A DNA stretch of 20,871 bases from Helicobacter sp. GTDB lineage: Bacteria; Campylobacterota; Campylobacteria; Campylobacterales; Helicobacteraceae. Shown here in pieces: positions 13,545 to 20,871 of the stretch. A program made the position numbers and the translations under genes. The notes under the pieces were generated by a model. That model saw only the letters and a program-made list of their open reading frames with translations. It was not told the origin of the DNA and ran no database searches. Position 1 is the first letter of the stretch. Each line of letters begins with the position of its first letter. The stretch covers positions 1 through 20,871 of the forward strand of contig JAAVGZ010000015.1 of the NCBI GenBank assembly GCA_014799985.1, read 5' to 3'.

Positions 13545-14699
13545 ATGCAAAATCCCAACGACTCGATTCTCGTGCATATCTGTTGCAGCGTGGATAGCCA
13601 CCATTTCCTGACCGAGCTGCGCGCGCTCTATCCCAACGCGCGCCTCGTTGGGTATTTCTACAACCCCAACATTCACCCCTATGAAGAATACCAATTGCGC
13701 CTGCTCGATGTCGCGCGTAGTTGCGCGATGCTCGATGTCGAGCTCATAGACGAAAGCTATGATGTCGCGACATGGCTTTGCGCAACAGAGGGGCAAGAGG
13801 ACGCGCCCGAGAAGGGCGAGCGCTGCGGAATCTGCTTTGGCATGCGCTTGCACAGAAGCGCGCAAAAGGCAAAGGAGCTTGGAATCACGCACATCACGAC
13901 AACGCTGCTCACAAGCCCGCTCAAGCCCCAAGCCGAGCTCTTCGCGCTTGGCGAGGCAATCGCCGCCGATTCCGGGCTCTGCTTTGTCGCGCTCGACTGC
14001 CGCAGCAACGGCGGCACGCAAAAGCAGCAGAATCGCGCCAAACAAGACAGGCTCTATCGCCAAAACTATTGCGGCTGCTTCTATGCGCTGCAAAGCCAAC
14101 GCGAGCGCGCGGGCAGGAATGCTGGCGAGATGTTCTGCCCCGTTGCGCAATCGCGCTATCTCGAATACCCCATTCACCAAAGAATCGCGACATACGCGCG
14201 CCGAATCGAGCTTGAGCGCGAGAAGATTCCGTATCATCTCTACAAGAAGCAGCAATATTTTTATTATCCCTTTTTCACGCGCCTAACGGATTCCAAACAG
14301 AATCTGCTGCCCTGCTACACGCTCACGCATTCTCTTTCGCTTAGCAGGCAGTCGTTGCGCAAGCAAAAAATTCAGGTTTGCCTGCTGCACAACGACATCG
14401 GCTACACCGACAAGCAAGCCATGTTCATCACGCTTGACACCTTCAATGCGCTCTGCCACACGCGCTATGCGAGCATTGCACAGCTGCTCTTCGCGCCGCC
14501 GCCACTCTCGCGCGAAATCGCCGCACGGCGCGCGATTGAAGGCATCGACTATGGCATGAGCCTCATCTTGGTCGTGCAAGATTTTGCGCTCCACCAAAGC
14601 TTCACGCTCTCGCATTATGCGCTGTTTCAAGAAGAGACAATCGAATCGCTGCTGCTTTTGAGCGCACAAGATTCCCACAAAGACTCGGGCAACTTTTAG
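13545..14699 (+). CDS. queH: Epoxyqueuosine reductase QueH
   Basis: A 384-residue protein that performs the last step of queuosine synthesis, reducing epoxyqueuosine in tRNA; it replaces the cobalamin-dependent QueG. Cluster-binding cysteines are visible as the vicinal pair HICC (Cys13, Cys14) and CGIC (Cys94, Cys97), with YRQNYCGC (Cys176, Cys178) further on. Residues 1-180 cover the QueH (former DUF208) core. About 200 C-terminal residues form an extension of a kind seen in Campylobacterota homologues. An in-frame ATG at 13506 would add 13 residues. I prefer 13545 because homologues start close to the VHICC motif and TATGCT at 13505-13510 looks like a -10 box. The start remains uncertain. 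The gene follows a repeat-rich gap of about 270 bases. Confidence 0.85.
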   Translation: MQNPNDSILVHICCSVDSHHFLTELRALYPNARLVGYFYNPNIHPYEEYQLRLLDVARSCAMLDVELIDESYDVATWLCATEGQEDAPEKGERCGICFGMRLHRSAQKAKELGITHITTTLLTSPLKPQAELFALGEAIAADSGLCFVALDCRSNGGTQKQQNRAKQDRLYRQNYCGCFYALQSQRERAGRNAGEMFCPVAQSRYLEYPIHQRIATYARRIELEREKIPYHLYKKQQYFYYPFFTRLTDSKQNLLPCYTLTHSLSLSRQSLRKQKIQVCLLHNDIGYTDKQAMFITLDTFNALCHTRYASIAQLLFAPPPLSREIAARRAIEGIDYGMSLILVVQDFALHQSFTLSHYALFQEETIESLLLLSAQDSHKDSGNF

Positions 14700-14708
14700 C
14701 TATGTTTT

Positions 14709-14727
14709 TGTTAGAATCTGTTAGAAT
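14709..14727 (+). promoter_or_regulatory. Two tandem extended -10 boxes before fabZ
   Basis: TGTTAGAAT occurs at 14709-14717 and again at 14719-14727, an exact 9-base direct repeat spaced by 10 bases. Both copies have the TG-n-TAGAAT form. The queH stop is at 14699 and fabZ starts at 14761. This is the only roomy gap before the six-gene block, so it is the likely main promoter region for fabZ to gltX. Confidence 0.5.
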
Positions 14728-14760
14728 AAATTTTCTATATCGTCTTAGCAGGGTTTGGTT

Positions 14761-15219
14761 ATGGACTTTGACATACGCAAGATTCGGGACATTTTGCCGC
14801 ATCGATTCCCTTTGTTGCTCGTGGATAGAGTTGTTGCAATGCAGGCAGACAAGGACATCTATGCCTACAAAAACATCACGATTAACGAAGAGATTTTTTG
14901 TGGGCATTTCCCCACACAGCCCATCTATCCCGGTGTGTTCATCATCGAGGGGCTCGCGCAAGCGGGCGGGATTCTCGCATTCACGAGCATGTTTGGAATC
15001 GACACGACAAGCGATGGCAAGATTGTGTATTTCATGAGCATCGACAAGGCGAAGTTCCGCAACCCTGTGATTCCGGGCGATAGGCTCGATTATCGCCTGA
15101 ATGTCCTCAAGCACAAGGGTAGCATTTGGCTGCTTGAAGGCAAGGCGTTTGTGGGCGAGAAGCTCGTTGCCGAAGCCGAGCTCATGGCGAAAATCATCGA
15201 CAACAAGGAACAAGCGTGA
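14761..15219 (+). CDS. fabZ: 3-hydroxyacyl-ACP dehydratase FabZ
   Basis: A 152-residue hot-dog-fold dehydratase that removes water from 3-hydroxyacyl-ACP in type II fatty acid synthesis and supplies acyl chains for membranes and lipid A. The opening IRDILPHRFPLLLVDRV and the active site FCGHFPTQPIYPGVFIIEGLAQAGG, with catalytic His49 and Glu63, are typical. AGGG upstream fits the ATG at 14761; a TTG two codons earlier is possible. The gene is first in the overlapping block. Its TGA shares four bases with the GTG start of lpxA, and the pairing with lpxA is common because both use 3-hydroxyacyl-ACP. Confidence 0.93.
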   Translation: MDFDIRKIRDILPHRFPLLLVDRVVAMQADKDIYAYKNITINEEIFCGHFPTQPIYPGVFIIEGLAQAGGILAFTSMFGIDTTSDGKIVYFMSIDKAKFRNPVIPGDRLDYRLNVLKHKGSIWLLEGKAFVGEKLVAEAELMAKIIDNKEQA

Positions 15220-16019
15220 GCGAGATTGCCGCAACGAGCATCGTCGACAAATCGGCACGTATCGGCGCAAATGTCCGCATTGGGCATTTTTGCGTGATTG
15301 GCGCTGATGTCTGCATTGGCGACAACACCACGATTCACAACAACGTAACGATTGTCGGGCACACCACGCTAGGCGCGGGCAACACCGTTTTCCCCGGCGC
15401 CGTGCTCGGCACGCAGCCGCAAGACTTGAAATACGCCGGCGAGCCCACAGAGTTGCGCATTGGCGACAACAACATCATTCGCGAGTTTACGACGTTCAAC
15501 CCGGGCACGGCAAACGGCAAGTCGCTCACGCAAATTGGCAGCAACAATCTATTCATGGCATACACGCACATCGCGCATGATTGCAACATCGGCAGCCATT
15601 GCGTCTTTTCCAACAACGCGAGCCTCGCGGGGCACATCGAGATTGGCGACTATGTAACCATTGGGGGCTTAAGCGGGATTCACCAATTCGTGAGAATCGG
15701 CAAGGGCGCAATGCTCGCGGGCGCTTCGGCGCTTGGGCAAGATGTGCCGCCCTTTTGCATCGCGCAGGGCAACCACGCCACGCTCAAGGGGCTCAACCGC
15801 TACCGCATGCGCCAATTGCTCGAACGCGAGGAAATCGACAGAATCGCCGCGCTCTACAAGCGCCTTTTTTCGGGCAAAGAAGTCGTGCGCGAGGCGGCGG
15901 AAGATTGCTTGCACAACAACGAACCTTATAGCGAGCTTGTCGCGCAATTTTGCGAGTTCATTTTGCAATCAACGCGCGGAATCCCCGTTATCAATCGCAC
16001 AAGGAAGGACGATGAGTAA
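15216..16019 (+). CDS. lpxA: UDP-N-acetylglucosamine acyltransferase LpxA
   Basis: A 267-residue cytoplasmic trimeric enzyme that makes the first step of lipid A synthesis, moving a 3-hydroxyacyl chain from ACP to UDP-GlcNAc. Left-handed beta-helix hexapeptides fill residues 8-180. THIAHDCNIG contains His121, equivalent to catalytic His125 of E. coli. The C-terminal helical domain (NRYRMRQLLEREEIDRIAALYKRLF) is the usual one. It starts with GTG overlapping the fabZ stop by four bases, so its translation is coupled to fabZ. Its last codons overlap the clpX start by eight bases. Confidence 0.93.
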   Translation: MSEIAATSIVDKSARIGANVRIGHFCVIGADVCIGDNTTIHNNVTIVGHTTLGAGNTVFPGAVLGTQPQDLKYAGEPTELRIGDNNIIREFTTFNPGTANGKSLTQIGSNNLFMAYTHIAHDCNIGSHCVFSNNASLAGHIEIGDYVTIGGLSGIHQFVRIGKGAMLAGASALGQDVPPFCIAQGNHATLKGLNRYRMRQLLEREEIDRIAALYKRLFSGKEVVREAAEDCLHNNEPYSELVAQFCEFILQSTRGIPVINRTRKDDE

Positions 16020-17265
16020 AAAATGTAGTTTTTGCGGCGTTGAGGAAACAAACGAGAATCCAACCATTGCCGGAGCAGGCGTGTATATCTGCAAAAATTG
16101 CACGGTCTCTGCCTACCAAATCTTCAAGCGCAAGGGATTCATCGCAGACGAAGCCGACATTGACGCGATGGACGCGGAATCTATCGATAATGAACAAAAG
16201 CCGCTGCCCACGCCCAAAGAGCTCAAGCATGCGCTCGATGAATATGTGATTGGGCAGGAGCAAGCAAAAAAGGTCTTCTCGGTCGCCGTCTATAACCACT
16301 ACAAGCGCATCTTCCGACAAAACGAGAGCGATGACGACACGGAGATTTCAAAAAGCAATGTCTTGCTGATTGGCGCGACAGGCAGCGGCAAGACGCTGAT
16401 GGCGCAAACTCTCGCGCGATTCCTCGATGTGCCGATTGCGATTTCAGACGCAACGAGCCTGACCGAAGCGGGCTATGTGGGCGAAGATGTCGAAAATATC
16501 CTCACACGCCTCTTGCAGGCGGCAGGCAACGATGTCAAGAAAGCCGAGCGCGGAATCGTGTTTATCGATGAAATCGACAAAATCTCACGCCTATCGGAGA
16601 ATCGCTCGATTACGCGCGATGTCTCGGGCGAGGGCGTGCAGCAGGCGCTGCTCAAAATCATCGAGGGTAGTATCGTGAATATCCCACCCAAAGGCGGGCG
16701 CAAGCACCCCAACCAAGAATTTACACAAATCGACACAAGCCATATCCTCTTCATCTGCGGTGGCGCGTTTGACGGAATCCTCGACATCATCAAGCGCCGC
16801 CTCGGGGGCAACACGCTCGGATTCCACGGGCAAAAGCGAGGCAAAAGCGAGGAAATCGAGCTGCTTTCGTTTGTCGAGCCCGATGACTTGGTGAGCTATG
16901 GGCTCATTCCCGAGCTCGTTGGGCGCTTGCATGTCGTTACCACGCTCCAAGACCTCGACTTGGACGCAATGGTTTCGATTCTCAAAGAGCCCAAAAACGC
17001 GCTTGTGCGGCAATACAAAAAGCTCTTCGCGATGGACCATGTCGAGCTCACGTTCCAAGACGAGGCGCTCGAGGCGATTGCCACACTCGCGATTAAGCGC
17101 AAGACGGGGGCTCGAGGCTTGCGCGCGATTATCGAGGAACACATCTTGGATTTGATGTATGACCTCCCCGAGCTTGGAGGCTATGAGGTCGTCATCACCA
17201 AAGAATCGATTCTCGAAAATCAAAAACCAATGCTAATCAACAAGCGAGGCAAAAAGAGTGCATAA
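16012..17265 (+). CDS. clpX: ClpXP protease ATPase subunit ClpX
   Basis: A 417-residue AAA+ unfoldase that feeds tagged proteins to ClpP. The N-terminal zinc domain has Cys5, Cys8, Cys27 and Cys30. Walker A GATGSGKT is at 121-128, the pore loop GYVG at 154-157, Walker B IVFIDEIDK at 182-190, the RKH loop at 230-232, an LGF tripeptide at 269-271 in the place of the ClpP-docking IGF loop, and sensor-2 GARGLR at 366-371. The ATG at 16012, within the end of lpxA, is supported by AAGGAAGG at 16001-16008 and by the zinc domain starting right there. The frame is open further upstream but runs inside lpxA. mreB starts 29 bases downstream. Confidence 0.95.
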   Translation: MSKKCSFCGVEETNENPTIAGAGVYICKNCTVSAYQIFKRKGFIADEADIDAMDAESIDNEQKPLPTPKELKHALDEYVIGQEQAKKVFSVAVYNHYKRIFRQNESDDDTEISKSNVLLIGATGSGKTLMAQTLARFLDVPIAISDATSLTEAGYVGEDVENILTRLLQAAGNDVKKAERGIVFIDEIDKISRLSENRSITRDVSGEGVQQALLKIIEGSIVNIPPKGGRKHPNQEFTQIDTSHILFICGGAFDGILDIIKRRLGGNTLGFHGQKRGKSEEIELLSFVEPDDLVSYGLIPELVGRLHVVTTLQDLDLDAMVSILKEPKNALVRQYKKLFAMDHVELTFQDEALEAIATLAIKRKTGARGLRAIIEEHILDLMYDLPELGGYEVVITKESILENQKPMLINKRGKKSA

Positions 17266-17294
17266 CTTACTAAGGGATTTAAAGGTGGGCAACA

Positions 17295-18329
17295 ATGATT
17301 CTTGATAAAGTGATTGGATTATTTTCCTATGATATTTCTATCGACTTGGGAACGGCAAACACGATTGTATCGGTCAAAGATAGGGGGATTGTGATTAACG
17401 AGCCCTCTGTCGTGGCTGTGCAAAGCGAGAAATATGGCAAAAACAAGATTCTCGCTGTGGGCAGAGAGGCAAAGGAAATGGTCGGCAAGACGCCCGGTGG
17501 AATCCAAGCGATTCGCCCGATGAAAGACGGCGTGATTGCCGATTTCGACATGACCGAAAAGATGATTCGCTACTTCATCGAAAAGACGCACAAACGCAAA
17601 ACCTTCGTGCGCCCGCGCATCATCGTTTGCGTGCCCTATGGGCTCACGGGTGTCGAGCGCAAAGCCGTGAAAGAATCGGCGATGAGCGCCGGTGCGCGCG
17701 AGGTGTTTTTGATTGAAGAGCCCATGGCAGCGGCAATCGGCGCAGGGCTACCGATTAAAGAGCCTCGCGGCAACCTTGTCGTCGACATCGGCGGCGGCAC
17801 GACAGAAATCGGCGTCATCTCGCTCGGCGGGCTTGTGATTAGCAAATCAATCCGTGTCGCGGGCGACAAATTCGACTTGGCGGTTGTCGACTATGTCCGC
17901 CGCAAATACAACCTGCTCATCGGCGAGCGCACGGGCGAGGAAATCAAAATCGACATCGGCTCGGCAATCAGCCTCGACACACCCTTGCGCATGCAAGTCA
18001 AGGGGCGCGACCAAGTCAGCGGGCTTTTGCACACCATTGACCTCACGAGCGATGATGTACGCGAGGCAATAAAAGAATCGCTCAAAGAAATCAGCAACGC
18101 GCTCAAAGACGTGCTCGAGAGCATGCCGCCCGACTTGGCAGGCGACATTGTCGAGGACGGAATCGCCCTCACAGGCGGCGGGGCGCTCATTCGCGGGCTC
18201 GACAAATACCTTTCGGAAATCGTCAAGCTCCCCGTGTATGTCGCAGACGAACCCTTGCTCGCCGTTGCAAAAGGCACAGGGCGAGCGCTCGAAGAGATAG
18301 ATTTGCTCCAACAACTTGCCTATGAATAA
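17295..18329 (+). CDS. mreB: Rod shape-determining protein MreB
   Basis: A 344-residue bacterial actin that forms membrane-bound filaments guiding cell wall synthesis and rod or helical shape. The first phosphate loop SIDLGTANT is at 15-23, EEPMAAAIGAG at 141-151, the second phosphate loop DIGGGTTEIG at 164-173 and the adenosine motif ALTGGGALIRGL near the C-terminus. The N-terminus MILDKVIGLF is amphipathic, as expected for membrane binding. AAAGGTGG precedes the ATG. Its stop overlaps the mreC start by eight bases. Confidence 0.95.
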   Translation: MILDKVIGLFSYDISIDLGTANTIVSVKDRGIVINEPSVVAVQSEKYGKNKILAVGREAKEMVGKTPGGIQAIRPMKDGVIADFDMTEKMIRYFIEKTHKRKTFVRPRIIVCVPYGLTGVERKAVKESAMSAGAREVFLIEEPMAAAIGAGLPIKEPRGNLVVDIGGGTTEIGVISLGGLVISKSIRVAGDKFDLAVVDYVRRKYNLLIGERTGEEIKIDIGSAISLDTPLRMQVKGRDQVSGLLHTIDLTSDDVREAIKESLKEISNALKDVLESMPPDLAGDIVEDGIALTGGGALIRGLDKYLSEIVKLPVYVADEPLLAVAKGTGRALEEIDLLQQLAYE

Positions 18330-19176
18330 TACTTTTAAGAAGTTTTTTCTATGGCTCGTTTCCATTGCGGTTGTGTTCTTTGTCTCGCTCAAAATCGGGA
18401 GCGAGCTGCACACGCAAATGCTCAACATTAGCGACTATTTCAAAAAACTCTTTCTCGAGATTTCCGAAAACACCGACACCGCTTGGTCGAAATACTTTGA
18501 CCAAGCGCAAACCATCGACACGCTCAACGAGCGGCTCAAAGACGAAGAAGAACGCAAGCTCACCAACCTTGCGCTTGAATCCGAGAACCGCATCTTGCGG
18601 CAGATTCTGTATAGCCACGAAAATGTCCACGCAAGCCCGCAAACCTCGCTTGTCCGAATCCTCTCGTATATCCAGCTTGGCAATTTCGAGCGCGTTTGGC
18701 TCGAGCACTCGCTTACGAACCTGCAAGAAGGCAAAATCTTTGGCTTGGTGTTTGACAATAATGTCGTTGGAATCGCCCTAAGCTCACAGGGGCGGCTCAT
18801 GGGCTTGCTCAATGGCGACCCGAACAATGTGTATAGCGTCTACATCGGCGCAAACAAGGCGCCGGGAATCATCACGGGCTCTCCGAACAAAAACATGCTC
18901 ACGGCGAGCTATATCCCGCAATGGATTCGCATCAGCGAGGGCGATGAAGTCATCACAAGCGGGCTCGATGGCATCTTTTTCGAGGGCATCAAGGTCGGCA
19001 AGGTCGTATCAATCCGCATTTCACGTGAATATTTCATCGCCGAAATCGAGCCCTATGTCGATGTGTACAATCTGCATTATCTCTGGCTGATTGACCTCGA
19101 CATGGAAGATTCGATACAGCCCAAAACGCCCGCCCTGCTGCTTGATACCAATCTCACCAACAAGGACACTCCATGA
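18322..19176 (+). CDS. mreC: Cell shape-determining protein MreC
   Basis: A 284-residue bitopic protein that links MreB filaments to the periplasmic wall-synthesis enzymes. It has one N-terminal membrane helix (about 8-24), a coiled coil (about 45-95, with the TIDTLNERLKDEEERK heptads) and a beta-rich periplasmic domain ending near IEPYVDVYNLHYLWLIDL. The ATG at 18322 (MNNTFKKFF) lies in the last codons of mreB; a TTG two codons earlier is less likely. Its TGA overlaps the gltX ATG by four bases. Confidence 0.9.
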   Translation: MNNTFKKFFLWLVSIAVVFFVSLKIGSELHTQMLNISDYFKKLFLEISENTDTAWSKYFDQAQTIDTLNERLKDEEERKLTNLALESENRILRQILYSHENVHASPQTSLVRILSYIQLGNFERVWLEHSLTNLQEGKIFGLVFDNNVVGIALSSQGRLMGLLNGDPNNVYSVYIGANKAPGIITGSPNKNMLTASYIPQWIRISEGDEVITSGLDGIFFEGIKVGKVVSIRISREYFIAEIEPYVDVYNLHYLWLIDLDMEDSIQPKTPALLLDTNLTNKDTP

Positions 19177-20546
19177 TTATCACCCGTTTCGCCCCCTCGC
19201 CCACAGGCAATCTGCACATCGGCGGGCTGCGCACCGCGTTGTTCAACTACCTCTATGCGCGCTCAAGGGGCGGAAAGTTTCTCTTGCGTATCGAAGACAC
19301 CGACTTCGCGCGCAACTCTGTCGATGCCAAAGACGGAATCTTGCGCGCATTTGATTGGCTCGGGCTCGACTATGACGGCGACATCGAATACCAAAGCAAG
19401 CGACTAGAGATTTACAAACAACACATTCAAAAGCTCCTTGATTCCAAAGCTGCGTATTATTGCTATATGAGCAAAGACGAGCTCGAGGCATTGCGCGAGG
19501 AGCAGCGCGCAAGAGGCGAGACGCCGCGCTACAACCGCAAATATCGCGACTTTACGGGCACGCCACCCGCTGGAATCGCGCCTGTGGTGCGGCTCAAAGC
19601 GCCGCTTAGCGGCGAGATTGTCATCGAGGACGGAATCAAGGGCAAAGTCAGCATTCAAGCCACAGAGATTGATGATTTCATCATCGCGCGTAGCGATGGC
19701 ACGCCGATTTATAATTTCAGCGCCGTTGTCGATGACGCGCTCATGGGCGTTACCGATGTGATTCGCGGCGATGACCATTTGAGCAACACGCCCAAGCAGA
19801 TTCTGCTTTACAAGGCGCTGGGATTCCCCGTTCCGCGCTTTTTTCATATCCCGATGATTTGCAACGAGGCGGGCAAGAAGCTAAGCAAGCGCGATGGCGC
19901 GATGGGCGTAATGGACTATGCGCAAGCGGGCTACCTGCCCGAGGCGCTGCTGAATTTCTTGGTGCGGCTTGGCTGGAGTCATGGTGATGAAGAAATCTTT
20001 AGCAGGCAGAGCTTGCTGCAAATCTTTGATGTCAAGGACATCAACACAGCGCCTTCCGCCTACAACGCCTCGAAGCTGCTGTGGCTCAACCACCACTACC
20101 TCAACGCGCAAGATGACGATTCCTTGCGCGCGTTGCTCGAGCCCTTTGGCGTCTCTATCGCGCCCAACATCGCCGCGATTCTGTTCCCCGCGCTCAAGGA
20201 GCGGTGCAAGACGCTTGTCGAGATGAAGGAGCAATACCTCGACATTATGAATCCGCCCGTGTATGACGCGAAGCTTTTTGCCAAAAACGCGAATCAAGGC
20301 GCGCTCGATGCGCTCGCGCAATCACTCGCGATTCTGCAAGATTTGGCTTTTGAGGACGCGCAAACGCTCGAAGAAAGCTTCACGCGAAACATTGCACCAC
20401 ACAAGCCGTTCTTGCTGCTGCGCCTCGCGCTGCTTGGCAAGGGCGGCGGCGTGCCGATTTTTGTTGCAATGCTTGCGCTTGGCAAAGACGAGAGCCTGCG
20501 CCGAATCGCCGCGCTGCAAGGCGCGATTGCGGCGCATTTGGGGTGA
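19173..20546 (+). CDS. gltX: Glutamyl-tRNA synthetase, GltX1 type
   Basis: A 457-residue class I synthetase that charges tRNA-Glu. The HIGH signature is PSPTGNLHIG (8-17), and the KMSKS-type loop is KLSKR at 236-240. Phrases such as YQSKRLEIYKQHIQKLL, YYCYMSKDELEALREEQRARGETPRYN and LALLGKGGG recall H. pylori GltX1 rather than GltX2, the enzyme that misacylates tRNA-Gln. A second gltX should therefore exist elsewhere. It is translationally coupled to mreC (4-base overlap) and ends the block. Confidence 0.93.
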   Translation: MIITRFAPSPTGNLHIGGLRTALFNYLYARSRGGKFLLRIEDTDFARNSVDAKDGILRAFDWLGLDYDGDIEYQSKRLEIYKQHIQKLLDSKAAYYCYMSKDELEALREEQRARGETPRYNRKYRDFTGTPPAGIAPVVRLKAPLSGEIVIEDGIKGKVSIQATEIDDFIIARSDGTPIYNFSAVVDDALMGVTDVIRGDDHLSNTPKQILLYKALGFPVPRFFHIPMICNEAGKKLSKRDGAMGVMDYAQAGYLPEALLNFLVRLGWSHGDEEIFSRQSLLQIFDVKDINTAPSAYNASKLLWLNHHYLNAQDDDSLRALLEPFGVSIAPNIAAILFPALKERCKTLVEMKEQYLDIMNPPVYDAKLFAKNANQGALDALAQSLAILQDLAFEDAQTLEESFTRNIAPHKPFLLLRLALLGKGGGVPIFVAMLALGKDESLRRIAALQGAIAAHLG

Positions 20547-20595
20547 TTCTAGCGCTTACGCTTTGTGCGCGCTTGCGGCGGCGATTTTGGCTTTT

Positions 20596-20629
20596 GTCAT
20601 TGCGAGGGCTTGCCCGAAGCAATCAACGA
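20596..20629 (+). repeat. TCATTGCGAG repeat, single arm
   Basis: GTCATTGCGAGGGCTTGCCC followed by GAAGCAATCAAC matches 6062-6093 base for base. No inverted partner arm is nearby, so this is a solo arm. It lies immediately left of the 65-bp repeat. Confidence 0.75.
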
Positions 20630-20633
20630 GCAA

Positions 20634-20698
20634 AGAATCCCCAGAAAAAGCGCGCGCAAAGCTATGGCGAAGCCACAGCACAGCGGCGCTTTGGATTC
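20634..20698. repeat. 65-bp dispersed repeat, right copy, inverted
   Basis: The reverse complement of 2-66 with one mismatch. It is bounded by GAATCC and GGATTC. It lies 88 bases after the gltX stop. Confidence 0.85.
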
Positions 20699-20742
20699 CA
20701 CAATTTGTTAACTTGCCATTGCTCATGATTCTATCCTCCCAA

Positions 20743-20793
20743 CCACAGCGCGCACGTCTATGTTCTCGTATTAACATAGACGAAGCGCTGTGG
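20743..20793. repeat. Long two-part hairpin
   Basis: CCACAGCGC (20743-20751) pairs with GCGCTGTGG (20785-20793), and CGTCTATGTT (20755-20764) pairs with AACATAGACG (20773-20782). The loop is 8 bases and a small asymmetric internal loop separates the stems. All 19 paired positions are perfect. No T-run follows on either strand, so it is not a classical terminator. It lies ten bases before a possible start codon. Confidence 0.75.
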
Positions 20794-20803
20794 ACTATGA
20801 CAT

Positions 20804-20871
20804 ATGAAAGTGAAACGCACATTTAAGAGGCGTGGGGGGGTTGGGGGGATTGTTAAGGGGGATAAGGGGGG
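20804..20871 (+). CDS. Possible start of a partial gene with G-runs
   Basis: A reading frame opens at ATG 20804 and is still open at the window end: MKVKRTFKRRGGVGG and on. Its basic N-terminus would suit an exported or surface protein whose signal lies further on. It contains G-runs of 7, 6, 5 and 6 bases (20834-20840, 20843-20848, 20857-20861, 20866-20871). There is no convincing Shine-Dalgarno, and 22 codons are too few to judge. Confidence 0.3.
   Translation, partial: MKVKRTFKRRGGVGGIVKGDKG

Noticed and set aside
20263..20826. 187-codon frame overlapping the end of gltX and the right repeats
   Set aside because: It lies out of frame within gltX for half its length and then runs through dispersed repeats; no start signal.
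1..20871. tRNA or rRNA genes
   Set aside because: No cloverleaf with a T-loop GTTCRA block or conserved ribosomal segment was found by eye in the intergenic regions.

Overview
The window looks like chromosome from a member of the Helicobacteraceae (Campylobacterota), most likely a non-pylori Helicobacter with fairly high G+C. The evidence is the block fabZ-lpxA-clpX-mreB-mreC, which has the H. pylori order; a 400-residue DapD of the Campylobacterota type; a QueH; a GltX1-like glutamyl-tRNA synthetase; a secreted YceI protein; and intergenic DNA full of short dispersed palindromes built on TCATTGCGAG. This placement comes from recognition of the sequence, not from a search.

Layout. Bases 1-334 are repeats. 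Bases 335-4913 (minus strand) are a two-gene operon for a double-domain acyl-CoA dehydratase activase and a 2-hydroxyacyl-CoA dehydratase-like partner, with a palindromic operator candidate over its promoter. A CbrC-family gene follows on the plus strand. Bases 5636-6318 hold the most interesting locus, which no long open reading frame reveals: a 31-codon cationic, hydrophobic peptide gene on the minus strand. It has a strong Shine-Dalgarno, a downstream hairpin, and a consensus TATAAT on the opposite strand inside the reading frame. Its LYLKI core and L-I-K-R end match the AapA toxins of H. pylori, so it is called an AapA/IsoA-like type I toxin-antitoxin module. A three-unit palindromic repeat array follows it. 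Bases 6319-8292 (plus) hold an unrecognised protein with two EF-hand loops, a small cysteine-rich DUF6171-like protein and a three-helix DUF4405-like membrane protein. Bases 8306-10850 (minus) hold yceI, two pseudopilin-like genes and a transglutaminase-like protein.

Bases 11022-20546 (plus) are mainly housekeeping: dapD and a pilT-like ATPase; queH after a repeat-containing gap; then the tightly packed block fabZ-lpxA-clpX-mreB-mreC-gltX, in which four of the five junctions overlap. This block joins fatty acid and lipid A synthesis, proteolysis, cell shape and tRNA charging under a promoter region with two identical extended -10 boxes. The last 325 bases contain repeats, a strong hairpin and G-runs inside the start of a possible partial gene. 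A 65-bp sequence occurs in inverted orientation at both ends of the window with one mismatch.
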